From: JAFAMB01 sp963775805
GTDB taxonomy: Bacteria; Verrucomicrobiota; Verrucomicrobiia; Chthoniobacterales; JAFAMB01
Assembly: GCA_963775805.1 (NCBI GenBank)
Contig: CAVZKG010000004.1
Coordinates: forward strand, 538,494-602,493
Direction: 5' to 3'
DNA length: 64,000 nt
The notes below the pieces were generated by a model. It was not told the origin of the DNA. It worked only from the letters and a program-made list of their open reading frames with translations, and ran no database searches. Shown piece after piece: positions 1 through 8,058 of this stretch; position 1 is the first letter of the stretch, and each line of letters opens with the position of its first letter. Position numbers and translations under genes: made by a program.

Positions 1-345
1 GTCGAAAGCGGATTATTCGAGATTGTCCTCGTCGAGACAGTCGGCACCGGCCAAGAAGCGATCCCTTTCGGAATCGAGTCGCCGTTGGTTGATCATGTCG
101 TCCTGGTCATGCCGCCGGATTACGGTAGTCGACTACAGTTACAGAAGATCGCCATGATCGACGCCGCGGACGCGATCGTCGTGAACAAATCAGATCTTCA
201 CGGCTCCCGGACAGCCGCTGCCGAGATCGAATCCCGGATCCGCTCCAATTCTGATCGAGGAGCGCAGACTTTGATTCGTGCGCAGGCCAATCGTCACGCG
301 GATCCGGGCGTCGACCAGCTTTTTAAAATCCTGCTTGATCGTTGA
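1..345 (+). CDS. icmF: IcmF-type fused mutase, GTPase-domain part (5' partial)
   Basis: The reading frame is open from the first base of the window, so the upstream part lies outside. It encodes the end of a MeaB/ArgK-like G-protein domain: a VETVGTGQ stretch (G3 switch region) and NKSD (G4 guanine-specificity motif) are visible. In fused isobutyryl-CoA mutases (IcmF) this chaperone GTPase sits between an N-terminal B12-binding domain and the C-terminal mutase, and it gates adenosylcobalamin loading. The next frame carries exactly that mutase, so these are two parts of one IcmF system. The frame ends in TGA at 343-345, overlapping a TTG that opens the next frame. Either the protein is naturally split or a frameshift lies near 340-470. 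Confidence 0.8.
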   Translation, partial: VESGLFEIVLVETVGTGQEAIPFGIESPLVDHVVLVMPPDYGSRLQLQKIAMIDAADAIVVNKSDLHGSRTAAAEIESRIRSNSDRGAQTLIRAQANRHADPGVDQLFKILLDR

Positions 346-2255
346 ATTATCCAAAAACGCAGGAACGTCGCCAGGTAAAGGAGCATACGCATCCTGTGTG
401 TGTGCTATTTGTGTCAAGCAGCCTGAGATGTGAGGCGACCGAACAGGCGAGAGATGTGTATGCTACCTTACTCCTCACAATGACAACGCTCGGGCAAGTT
501 GTGAATGCAGTCGAAACCTACCGCCGTCACGGCGTCGAGGATGTCCAGAAAGCGCGGACAGATCCGGAATACGCCGAGCGGTTGCTCCGTCAATGGCGTG
601 AAACCAAAGCCCAAATCGGTTACGTAACGACGCCGACCGGGCTCCGCTTGCCCCGTCTCGCACTTCCCGACATCGATGATCCTGGGGAAATCGCTCGGTT
701 CTTGTGGGACGAAGGATCGCCTGGAAAATTCCCATTTTTGACAGCCGCCTATCCGGAGCAATATCTGGAGCCGATTAACGGCCATAATCGATCAAATGGG
801 GAAGCCTCCAGCAGCGAGGAGCCGACCCGATTGTTTGCCGGCTTGGGCCTTGCGGACGACACGAACGCACGATTTCACTATCTTTCGCGCAATCAACGCA
901 GCAAAAGACTCAGTACCGCATTCGACGGGCCCACGCTGTATGGCGTCGGTGCGGGCGCCGATGGAGTTTTCGGAAAAATCGGCGAAGGAGGTGTCGCGAT
1001 CGATACAATCGAGGATATGGAGCGGCTTTATGCCGGTTTCGATCTCGATCAACCCAATGTCTCCGTTTCCATGACCGTGTCGGGACCGGCCCCAATTCTG
1101 CTGGCAATGTATGTGGCGGCTGCAAAACACCGGTTCGGCCCGGATGTTGCCGGGAAATTGCGCGGCACGGTTCAGGCGGATGTCTTGAAGGAGATCCAGG
1201 CACAGAACGAGTTGATTTTTCCCCTTGAACCATCCCTTCGTTTTCTCGCTGATACGGTCGATTTTTGTTCCCGTCAGATGCCAAAATGGTACCCAATCTC
1301 GATCAGTGGCTATCACATCGGCGAAGCCGGTGCGACCCCCGTGCAGCAGGCCGCATACACGCTTTCGAACGGATTCGCGTACGTTGAAGACTTTCGGAGC
1401 CGCGGGATGGATGTGAACCGGTTTGGACCACGGCTTTCTTTCTTCCTTGATTGCGGACTGGATGTCGAATACGTGGCGCTCGCTCGGATTTGCCGGAAAA
1501 TTTGGGCAATTGGAATGCGGGACGTCTTCGGCGCCGACAAGCGCGCGCAAATCCTGAAGCTTCATACGCAGACCAGCGGCCGGTCCTTGATCGCAGCGGA
1601 CTGGAGAAACAATCTCACACGCACCAGTCTAGAGTTAGTGCTCGCGTGTATGAACGCGACGAATTCCTGTCACAGTAATTCAGCAGATGAGCCGTTCACC
1701 ACTCCCAGCGAGGAGTACGCCCGCTACGCCGCGCATGCGCAAGCGATCTTGTTGGAGGAAAGCGGGCTATTCAAACACATGATGAATACCCTCCAGGGTT
1801 CGCCTGGGATGAAGGTGGTTGGAACGGCCGTTGAAGATGCAATTCTTGAAGAGTTCCGTGTCATTGAAGAGCAGGGCGGGGTTATCGGAGCAGTCGAACG
1901 CCGGTATCAGCGAAGTCAAATTCAAGCTTCGAGTCATTTGCTGGAGCGGCAGATCGAGTCCGGTATCCGGCCGGTCATTGGGTTAAACCGGTACAATGCG
2001 CCGGTCGAAGACTGGCCGCAGGTTCATATGATTCGAACGCCAAAGGAAAAAAAACAGCTGCAGAGAGACCGGCTTGAGGACTTCCAGAAGCGACATGCTT
2101 CGGAACGGGAGCGTTGTCTCGATCGGCTCACTCATGTCGTCGAAGGTGCCGGCAACGTTTTTGAAGAATTGATCACAACGGTCGAACATTGTTCGCTCGG
2201 CGAGATTACGGAACGGCTCTGCAACGTCGTCGGAAAATTCAGACCGATGGTCTAG
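342..2255 (+). CDS. icmF: IcmF-type acyl-CoA mutase, large (mutase) part
   Basis: 637 residues from a TTG that overlaps the previous stop. From about residue 95 on it reads as the mutase (TIM-barrel) part of IcmF: PTRLFAGLG near 161, KRLSTAFD near 188, VSMTVSGPAP near 242, GTVQADVLKE near 275, SISGYHI and QTSGRSL further on. Gln288 falls where methylmalonyl-CoA mutase has the carboxylate-binding Arg207, which points to isobutyryl-/n-butyryl-CoA or a similar branched acyl-CoA as substrate, using adenosylcobalamin. The first roughly 90 residues, where the inter-domain linker should be, look short and poorly conserved. It needs the GTPase part encoded just upstream. The start is uncertain because the frame switch may be a real frameshift. 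Confidence 0.85.
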   Translation: MNYPKTQERRQVKEHTHPVCVLFVSSSLRCEATEQARDVYATLLLTMTTLGQVVNAVETYRRHGVEDVQKARTDPEYAERLLRQWRETKAQIGYVTTPTGLRLPRLALPDIDDPGEIARFLWDEGSPGKFPFLTAAYPEQYLEPINGHNRSNGEASSSEEPTRLFAGLGLADDTNARFHYLSRNQRSKRLSTAFDGPTLYGVGAGADGVFGKIGEGGVAIDTIEDMERLYAGFDLDQPNVSVSMTVSGPAPILLAMYVAAAKHRFGPDVAGKLRGTVQADVLKEIQAQNELIFPLEPSLRFLADTVDFCSRQMPKWYPISISGYHIGEAGATPVQQAAYTLSNGFAYVEDFRSRGMDVNRFGPRLSFFLDCGLDVEYVALARICRKIWAIGMRDVFGADKRAQILKLHTQTSGRSLIAADWRNNLTRTSLELVLACMNATNSCHSNSADEPFTTPSEEYARYAAHAQAILLEESGLFKHMMNTLQGSPGMKVVGTAVEDAILEEFRVIEEQGGVIGAVERRYQRSQIQASSHLLERQIESGIRPVIGLNRYNAPVEDWPQVHMIRTPKEKKQLQRDRLEDFQKRHASERERCLDRLTHVVEGAGNVFEELITTVEHCSLGEITERLCNVVGKFRPMV

Positions 2256-2421
2256 ATAGTGCGCCCGAGTTCGCAAGAATCATCATAATCTCGGCCGAAT
2301 AACTCGTCACGCTGGCGCGTCGAATATGCATGCTCCGGCCCGGTTTGATTTGTGAGTGTTCGTTTGAAACACTTTGGGTCGTAACCGGTCGTCTGGGCAG
2401 GCGTCTGTAAATTATAACGAT

Positions 2422-2679
2422 ATGAAAAAGTTTTTTGTCATTCTGGCCGTTGTTCTTGCCGTAGCGGTACTCGGCGAGCAGAAGGCGCAAGCTGGCGTCT
2501 TTTTCCCTATTCCGCTGCCTGTACCGGTATTTTATGGGCCCGGATACTACGGGCCTGCGTACTACGGACCGGGGTACTACGGGTCGGGTTATTATTGGGG
2601 CCCCGGGGGCTATGGTTACTACCGGCATCCGTATTGGCGTCACCGGTATTGGGGCGGCGGCCATTGGCGCTACCGCTAA
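2422..2679 (+). CDS. Small secreted Gly/Tyr/Pro-rich protein
   Basis: 85 residues beginning MKKFFVILAVV, a typical signal peptide with an AQA-type cleavage site near residue 24. The mature part is low complexity: repeated GPGYYGP/GPAYYGP units, then Tyr, Trp, His and Arg-rich sequence to the end. Such small extracytoplasmic proteins are common in environmental Gram-negatives; no enzymatic motif is present and the role is unknown. The ATG at 2422 is preferred over an upstream in-frame start because it places the signal peptide at the N-terminus. Confidence 0.65.
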   Translation: MKKFFVILAVVLAVAVLGEQKAQAGVFFPIPLPVPVFYGPGYYGPAYYGPGYYGSGYYWGPGGYGYYRHPYWRHRYWGGGHWRYR

Positions 2680-3087
2680 GAGCGCTTAATCTGAATTTCC
2701 CTGTTGGGACTTGCGGAATTGCGCGGGCAACCGCTGTCCCAACGGGGGTGGGAAAGTAAGAGGTAGAAGTAAGAAGGCAGAAGTATGGAACGGGCCGCGT
2801 GCTGAGGAAGAATACCAAACGTGGCACGTCACGGCTTCCGCGGCGCGCAGGCGATACCGCAAGGAAGACATGAGAGTTCTCTGGCAACGATAGTCGACCG
2901 ACACCGGAGCATAGGCTTCCAGCCTGTGAACCTTCGGAGAACGGGTTCGTCAAATCGTGATCGTACTCGATCTCGGTGTTGCCATCAGCCAAAGCTCGAT
3001 TACGAGGACGAGCACAATCGACGCCAGTCGGCTGAAGAACCGGACGCGTCCCGGGTCTATTCCTTTCGCCATTGCACGCACTCAAAA
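2680..3087. other. 408-base gap with inverted repeat and dispersed repeats
   Basis: No convincing gene. It holds an imperfect 12-bp inverted repeat at 2699-2747, a purine-rich stretch around 2756-2785 (aggtagaagtaagaaggcag type) that recurs near 52541-52575, and a fragment near 2911-2927 (ggcttccagcctgt) that recurs near 15160. The rest shows nothing recognisable. Confidence 0.5.
2699..2747. repeat. Inverted repeat after the Gly/Tyr-rich gene
   Basis: GTTGGGAC at 2703-2710 pairs perfectly with GTCCCAAC at 2736-2743, and flanking CCCT/GGGG extends the stem to about 12 pairs with one T-G wobble and a 25-base loop. It follows the stop at 2679 and could stop transcription, but no T-run follows. 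Confidence 0.4.
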
Positions 3088-4302
3088 TCAGAACGAATAC
3101 GAAAACCCGGCGTTGACTCGGCTGTGGCTGTAGGTCCGGGTGGAGAGCGCAGAGGAATCCCTTATAAAACTGTAGCCGGTGGTGATCGAGAATTTCCGAG
3201 TGAGCGCGTAACTGCCGCTTAGTTCCGCATCGACAGTATTCTCTGTGAACGTCAACGGACCGGCGTACTCACTGTTGGCATAGTAGATCGCCGCGCTCAC
3301 GTCCGTTTTGGCGCCGACTCGATCGGTCAGTTTCAACCCGGTTCGATAGGTTTTCCGATAGCCTTGCGTCATCACGTCGGATTCCTCCAAACCATAACGA
3401 TTGTACCATTCGACTGTCGCCTCGGGGCGTAGTTTGTAATTGAGCGTTGTTTCTGCGTAAGGAAAGAGATCCGATTCGGCGATTTCGTAACGCAGTTCGG
3501 CACCTCCGCGGAAACTGAAGGTCAAACGAGGATTTGGTGTTAAATCTGCCCCTATCAGGAAGGTGTGCGATTGGGAACTGCTGACGCTCTCGCGCACATA
3601 GTCCTCGTAACCATATTGATACTGCAAAACCGCAATGGCGTTCGGTAATAGCAGATAGCGTATCTCTTCGCTGATGAGTTGTTCGATTCGGTCATTGTAT
3701 TCCCCGAGAGAGGGTGAATCGTAATTGAGCACGTTGAACGAATAATTCGTGAAAGTCGCAATTCGCGGGGTCCACTGAAACCCGACGCTGAGTCTGTTCT
3801 GGCTGTAAAGATAATTGCCAACCTCGTTCAGCACGCCAACGCCCGCGATCACATCGGGCTGCGCCTGGTAGGTGAGAATCGAGTCCAGCGTGACAACGGT
3901 GCGTTCATTGAACTGGTGATTGAAATTTAAATCGAACTTGATATTTGGATCGACCTTCGATCCGGGCCGCTGCCAATAGGCATCAAAGCCGGCCTGCCCT
4001 GACCCGGTCAACTGTGTGCGATCGTTCCCGACGTTCACATTCGCATTCAAACCAAGCTCGTCGTACGCGCTGCCGACTTGATCGGTGTGTGAAGTGAATA
4101 AGTTGTCATCGTACCCGAAGGTGGCGTAAGTCGTCGTTTTGAAAGGGAGACCGGTAAAGATCCATTCTCCATCGCCGCTGACCGGACTGGCAAAATCGAG
4201 GCTTCCCGGTCTGCTCAGTGAAAGATCCTGCGCTGATGTGTATCCAGAAATAATGCACAGGGCGGCCGTTGCAAATAGCCAGCTCGTCTTATGCATAAAC
4301 AA
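3088..4302 (-). CDS. Outer-membrane beta-barrel protein
   Basis: 404 residues. The N-terminus has a signal peptide (TSWLFATAALCIISGYTSAQ). The rest alternates polar and hydrophobic/aromatic residues in strand-length blocks (for example TYATFGYDDNLF, AGFSYSF), and the last residue is phenylalanine, the classic outer-membrane insertion signal. This supports a 14-18 strand porin-like or exopolysaccharide-associated barrel (BBP2 type) in the outer membrane. No plug, TonB box or enzyme motif is visible, so the cargo is unknown. It stands alone, with a 717-base gap upstream that contains a strong hairpin. Confidence 0.75.
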   Translation of the reverse strand: MFMHKTSWLFATAALCIISGYTSAQDLSLSRPGSLDFASPVSGDGEWIFTGLPFKTTTYATFGYDDNLFTSHTDQVGSAYDELGLNANVNVGNDRTQLTGSGQAGFDAYWQRPGSKVDPNIKFDLNFNHQFNERTVVTLDSILTYQAQPDVIAGVGVLNEVGNYLYSQNRLSVGFQWTPRIATFTNYSFNVLNYDSPSLGEYNDRIEQLISEEIRYLLLPNAIAVLQYQYGYEDYVRESVSSSQSHTFLIGADLTPNPRLTFSFRGGAELRYEIAESDLFPYAETTLNYKLRPEATVEWYNRYGLEESDVMTQGYRKTYRTGLKLTDRVGAKTDVSAAIYYANSEYAGPLTFTENTVDAELSGSYALTRKFSITTGYSFIRDSSALSTRTYSHSRVNAGFSYSF

Positions 4303-4438
4303 ATGTGCTTGACCATCTTGCCATTAGCCCTCGCTTTCTTTAAGGCGCATAACGCGTAACCAATCGGTCATTCAAATGCAACTATTTACCGCTCTAAGTG
4401 GTAACGTGCCAGCTTTTCGTCTGAACAATCGGTCGCGC

Positions 4439-4461
4439 AGATCGGCTCGCAGAGCCGATCT
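4439..4461. terminator. Perfect 10-bp hairpin with 3-base loop
   Basis: AGATCGGCTC (4439-4448), loop GCA, GAGCCGATCT (4452-4461), then TTT. The stem is GC-rich and perfect, but the T-run is short. No gene ends directly before it on either strand, so it may be the terminator of an unannotated small RNA or a leader structure of the beta-barrel gene 137 bases away. Confidence 0.4.
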
Positions 4462-4694
4462 TTGCCGCGGGTGGATAATGCGTCGCGTGCAATATCCGGG
4501 CTTATTGCTCGGCAAATTCCTCGCGCGCATATATAAAAACAACAATAATTGACTGATGTAATAATTAGTATGTTCTCTAAGTTACCTGCGTACTTTTTGA
4601 CAACATCATGGGCAAACGAGGTCAAGACGCTCTCGGTCATTTGGTGAATATCCGGACGTTCCAAAACGCAAGAACCGTATCCAGTTAGGATTTA

Positions 4695-4739
4695 AAAGTT
4701 CGAGGTTCGGAGTTCAAAGTTTCCAGTTTGGGGTTCGGC
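4695..4739. repeat. Dispersed GTTCGAG/GAGTTC repeat, copy 1
   Basis: A run of variants of gttcgaggttcggagttcaa. Related runs lie at 20481-20538, 27697-27750 and 39155-39267, always between genes. Confidence 0.6.
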
Positions 4740-5019
4740 GGGCTACCACCGAGGAACGGAGATCCAGGCGCGCGTTCGGAGCGACGCTGGTGCGAGCCGC
4801 CCGGACTGGAGGTCTATCATGCGCTGCTTGAGAGTGACCGCCGCGGATCACCGCCGCACGCGATCGTTGCTTGTCAAAGACCGGAAGGGATTGTAAGGAA
4901 TCAGTGACTCTGCGCAGAAAATAAATAGAAAATCCCCCCTGAAAGGCCCTGCTCGAATCACGCTTTCCGGATCCGGTCAGGGCGTTTCCACTTCAATTCA
5001 CCCGCTTCCCCATATTGAG

Positions 5020-5850
5020 ATGTTTAGAAAACCACGAATCAACAGAATGTTCGGCGCCGATGGCAAATGCTTCGATGTCGCGCTCGATCATGGATTTTTT
5101 AATGAATTAGGCGTGATGGCCGGCATCGAAAATATGTCCAACGCTATTAAGGCGGTGCTGGAAGCGGGTCCGGATGCCGTGCAACTTACGATCGGCCAGG
5201 CGCACCGGCTGCAATCTGTTCCTGGTAAGCAGAAACCGGCCCTTGTGTTACGAGTCGATGTGGCAAATGTCTATGGCAAAAAACTGCCGGATTACCTATT
5301 CAGCCGAATGATCAGTGACCCGGTTCAACAGGCTCTTCGCCTCGATGCGGCTTGCCTTTGTATCAATCTTTTCCTCCTTCCCGGGCAGCCAGCCGTGCAT
5401 GCGGAGTGCATCGAAAATATATGTGAAATCAAACCGGTTGCGGACGAATTCGGAATGCCGCTGATGATCGAGCCGTTGGTTATGCAGGATAATGCGAAGG
5501 CAGGCGGCTACATGGTGGACGGAAACCTGGAGTTAATCCTCGCTCTGGTGCGCCAGGCGGTGGAATTGGGCGCAGACGTCATCAAGGCGGATCCATGTAC
5601 GGACATATTAGAATATCATAAAGTAGTTGAAATTGCCGGAGATGTCCCGGTGCTGGTGCGCGGAGGCGGCAAAGCTCCGGACGAAGAGATCATTGAACGC
5701 ACGGTGGAACTGATGAAACAGGGAGTTCACGGGATCGTTTACGGGCGAAACGTCATCCAACATGAAAAGCCTGCGGCGATGACGCGTGCCCTGATGAGCA
5801 TTGTTCATGAAGGCGCGGACGCGAAGAGGGCTCTGGCATTATTGAAATGA
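5020..5850 (+). CDS. DeoC/LacD/LsrF-family class I aldolase
   Basis: 276 residues forming a (beta/alpha)8 class I aldolase of the DhnA/LsrF type. LDHG at 22-25 is the N-terminal signature of the group, Lys189 in GADVIKAD is the expected Schiff-base lysine, and VPVLVRGGGK at 209-218 plus YGRNVIQHEKPAAM form the phosphate-binding end. The family cleaves or condenses phosphorylated ketoses or related compounds. It is the first gene of a cassette with a Gfo/Idh/MocA dehydrogenase (4 bases downstream) and a PfkB kinase, so a sugar or polyol is probably oxidised, phosphorylated and cleaved. The substrate cannot be named; fructose-1,6-bisphosphate is a less likely alternative in this context. Confidence 0.8.
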   Translation: MFRKPRINRMFGADGKCFDVALDHGFFNELGVMAGIENMSNAIKAVLEAGPDAVQLTIGQAHRLQSVPGKQKPALVLRVDVANVYGKKLPDYLFSRMISDPVQQALRLDAACLCINLFLLPGQPAVHAECIENICEIKPVADEFGMPLMIEPLVMQDNAKAGGYMVDGNLELILALVRQAVELGADVIKADPCTDILEYHKVVEIAGDVPVLVRGGGKAPDEEIIERTVELMKQGVHGIVYGRNVIQHEKPAAMTRALMSIVHEGADAKRALALLK

Positions 5851-5854
5851 GACT

Positions 5855-7000
5855 ATGGCAACCGAAATCCGATTTGGAATCATTGGTTTAGGGTTAATGG
5901 GCCGCGAGTTTGCGAGCGCGGCGGCCCGATGGATTCATTTGAGCGGTCTTGATGTGCGACCGGTGATTGTTGCGGCATGCGATTCAAATCCGAAAGCCGC
6001 AGAGTGGTTCAAAGCAAGCATCCCAACGCTCAATTTCGTCACGACCGATTATCATGAGCTCTTGGCACGCGAAGATGTGGACGCCGTTTATTGTGCGGTT
6101 CCGCACAATCTGCATGCCGAGTTTTATACGGATATCATCCAATCGGGCAAACATCTCCTGGGTGAAAAGCCGTTTGGCATCGATCTCAAAGCGAATGAGC
6201 GGATTACGGAAGTCATAGCCGCCCATCCGGAGGTAACGGTTCGCTGCTCGTCGGAGCTGCCATTTTTCCCCGGCGGTATCGCAATTATCGAGGCCCTGAT
6301 GAAAGAAGATTTCGGTCAGATCATCGAAGTCGAGAGCGGGCTTTTGCATTCATCGGATATCAACCCGGAGAAAGTGATCAATTGGAAACGGATGATCGAA
6401 TTTAACGGGGAGTACGGGTGCATGGGAGATCTTGGAATGCACGCTTTGCATATTCCTCTTCGATTCGGATGGGTTCCGCGACGAGTCCAGGCGCAACTTT
6501 CGAAGATTGTGAAAGAACGGCCAGACGGGAAAGGGGGGCGGGTTCCTTGCAGAACGTGGGACAACGCGACGATCTATGGCGAGGTTGAAAAAGATGGAGC
6601 AGCGTTCCCTATCGCGTTCAACACCAAGCGGATCGCGCCTGGGGAATCGAATACCTGGTATATTCGTGTATTAGGGATGAAACGTTCGATGGCATTCTCG
6701 ACGAAGTATCCAAAGACCTTGAATCTCATGGAGTACAAGGCAGGCGGAACGCAGGCATGGCAGCAGATCGATCTTGGGTACCAAAGCGCCTACCCAACGA
6801 TTACGGGAAATATTTTTGAATTTGGATTCACGGACTGCATCCTCCAGATGTGGGCGGCATTTTGCGATGAGTTGGCGCACGGCAGAGAAAAGATGCTCCA
6901 ACCGTTCTACTGTGCCACGCCGAAGGAAGCCCACCAGACGCACCTCGTATTCACGGCAGCGCTGAATTCGCATTCGGCGCGGCCTGAAACGAACCATTGA
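5855..7000 (+). CDS. Gfo/Idh/MocA-family oxidoreductase
   Basis: 381 residues. GIIGLGLMG at 8-16 is the Rossmann NAD(P)-binding loop, and GEKPFGID around 103-110 contains the EKP motif in which the lysine helps catalysis. The C-terminal half is the usual beta-sheet substrate domain. Members oxidise sugars, inositols or amino sugars at the expense of NAD(P)+. It lies 4 bases after the aldolase, and its stop overlaps the TTG start of the kinase gene. A C-terminal pair of His residues is shifted relative to inositol dehydrogenase, so IolG is not claimed. Confidence 0.85.
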   Translation: MATEIRFGIIGLGLMGREFASAAARWIHLSGLDVRPVIVAACDSNPKAAEWFKASIPTLNFVTTDYHELLAREDVDAVYCAVPHNLHAEFYTDIIQSGKHLLGEKPFGIDLKANERITEVIAAHPEVTVRCSSELPFFPGGIAIIEALMKEDFGQIIEVESGLLHSSDINPEKVINWKRMIEFNGEYGCMGDLGMHALHIPLRFGWVPRRVQAQLSKIVKERPDGKGGRVPCRTWDNATIYGEVEKDGAAFPIAFNTKRIAPGESNTWYIRVLGMKRSMAFSTKYPKTLNLMEYKAGGTQAWQQIDLGYQSAYPTITGNIFEFGFTDCILQMWAAFCDELAHGREKMLQPFYCATPKEAHQTHLVFTAALNSHSARPETNH

Positions 7001-7929
7001 GTAAGCGCATGATCACTGTCGCTGGATCAGTCATTGGAGATATCTTCGTTCGCACACTGGAGAGTGAGCCCCCTCGCGGATCTTTGACACTTGTCGACGA
7101 GATCGGTTTTCATCTTGGAGGGGCTCCGTCAAATACCGGGGTTGCTTTGAGTCGTTTGGGCGTGCCGGTTTCAGTTGTCGGGCGCATCGGGTCGGATCCA
7201 TTCGGACATCTGGTTCGGCAGGAGTTCGAAAAATGGGCCGATTCGGTCACTCTTGCAGTCGACAACACCCTGCAGACCACCTGTTGCGTCGGGCATGTAT
7301 TTGGGGATGGTGAACGAAGCTTCTTGTATGCGGGCGGCGCCTGCGCGGCGTTCTCGGCGGCTGATCTCGACTTGAAAGCAGAGTTGTCGCGCGGATCACG
7401 TGCACTGCATGTTGGATACGCGCACCTTTTGCCAGGGCTGGACGGTGAACCGATGTTTGAGTTATTTAAAGAAGCGCAATCTCTTCGGTTGCTCGTTTCT
7501 TTGGATGTTGCTTACTACGCTGGACCAGACTGGCCGGGACTTCTGGAGTTAATGCCCTTCGTTGACGTTTTCTGTCCGAACCGCCGGGAAGCCGAAGCAA
7601 TCACTGGTGAGAAAGATCCGGAGGCTGCCGCCGCATCTCTTTTGAAGCACGGCGTTCGTCAGTTTGTGGCGATCAAAGGAGGTGAAGAAGGGGCCTACAT
7701 TCGTCCAGCGACGGGGAAATCGGAATATTTGCGACCACACAATGTTGAGACGATCGACAGCACCGGTGCCGGAGATGCGTTCATAGCCGGTGTCCTGGCA
7801 GCCTGGCACCGGAACCTCGACTGGAATCTGGCAGGTAGAATCGCAAATGCGGCAGGAGCCCTGGCAACCGTGAAACAAGGCGCAACTGAAGGGCTCGAAA
7901 GCTGGGAACAGGCGGAGAAGCTGTTATGA
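6997..7929 (+). CDS. PfkB-family carbohydrate kinase
   Basis: 310 residues of the ribokinase/PfkB fold. The N-terminal signature GGAPSNTGVALSRLG (41-55) binds sugar, and DSTGAGDAFIAGV (254-266) holds the anion hole and the catalytic base Asp260. It would phosphorylate a sugar or 2-keto sugar acid with ATP in the cytoplasm. The chosen TTG at 6997 overlaps the previous TGA (TTGA); an ATG four codons on (7009) is an alternative. It is the last gene of the aldolase cassette and converges on the LacI-family regulator. Confidence 0.85.
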   Translation: MSKRMITVAGSVIGDIFVRTLESEPPRGSLTLVDEIGFHLGGAPSNTGVALSRLGVPVSVVGRIGSDPFGHLVRQEFEKWADSVTLAVDNTLQTTCCVGHVFGDGERSFLYAGGACAAFSAADLDLKAELSRGSRALHVGYAHLLPGLDGEPMFELFKEAQSLRLLVSLDVAYYAGPDWPGLLELMPFVDVFCPNRREAEAITGEKDPEAAAASLLKHGVRQFVAIKGGEEGAYIRPATGKSEYLRPHNVETIDSTGAGDAFIAGVLAAWHRNLDWNLAGRIANAAGALATVKQGATEGLESWEQAEKLL

Positions 7930-8025
7930 GAAGAATTAGTCAGCGGCACACGATAGAATTTGGGGCTAGAGGTAGGGTATCTAGACAGGCTGAGAACCTC
8001 TGCACGCCACTTTGGCACTTCGGTT

Positions 8026-8058
8026 CTGACAAAAACTGACAACTGACACTGACTACTT
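8026..8058. repeat. Dispersed AACTGACAACTGACACTGAC repeat
   Basis: Short runs of the unit ctgacaactgacactgac lie between the convergent kinase and regulator genes. Related copies occur at 13909-13929, 14006-14031 and 14122-14147. Confidence 0.55.

Larger units (their letters stand above)
4303..5019. other. 717-base gap, AT-rich patch, hairpin and repeat
   Basis: No convincing coding region. It contains the perfect hairpin at 4439-4461, an AT-rich patch around 4530-4575, and a copy of the GAACTC/GAGTTC dispersed repeat at 4695-4739. The end carries the leader of the aldolase gene, with a 10-bp palindrome CCGGATCCGG at 4967-4976. A short minus-strand frame at 4386-4664 lacks any family resemblance and is not called. 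Confidence 0.5.

Noticed and set aside
792..1565. Long minus-strand frame opposite the IcmF mutase
   Set aside because: It is the complementary reading of a clear mutase gene and has no protein-like features of its own.
2507..3085. Minus-strand frame across the Gly/Tyr-rich gene and the following gap
   Set aside because: It reads antisense to the repeat-rich secreted protein and through an inverted repeat; no family.
4386..4664. A 92-codon minus-strand frame upstream of the beta-barrel gene
   Set aside because: It lies across a perfect hairpin, has no family resemblance and an odd composition with many cysteines; most likely a chance frame.
4967..4976. Palindrome CCGGATCCGG before the aldolase gene as a regulator site
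   Set aside because: A lone 10-bp GC palindrome unlike the GCAAACGTTTGC site of the nearby LacI-type regulator.
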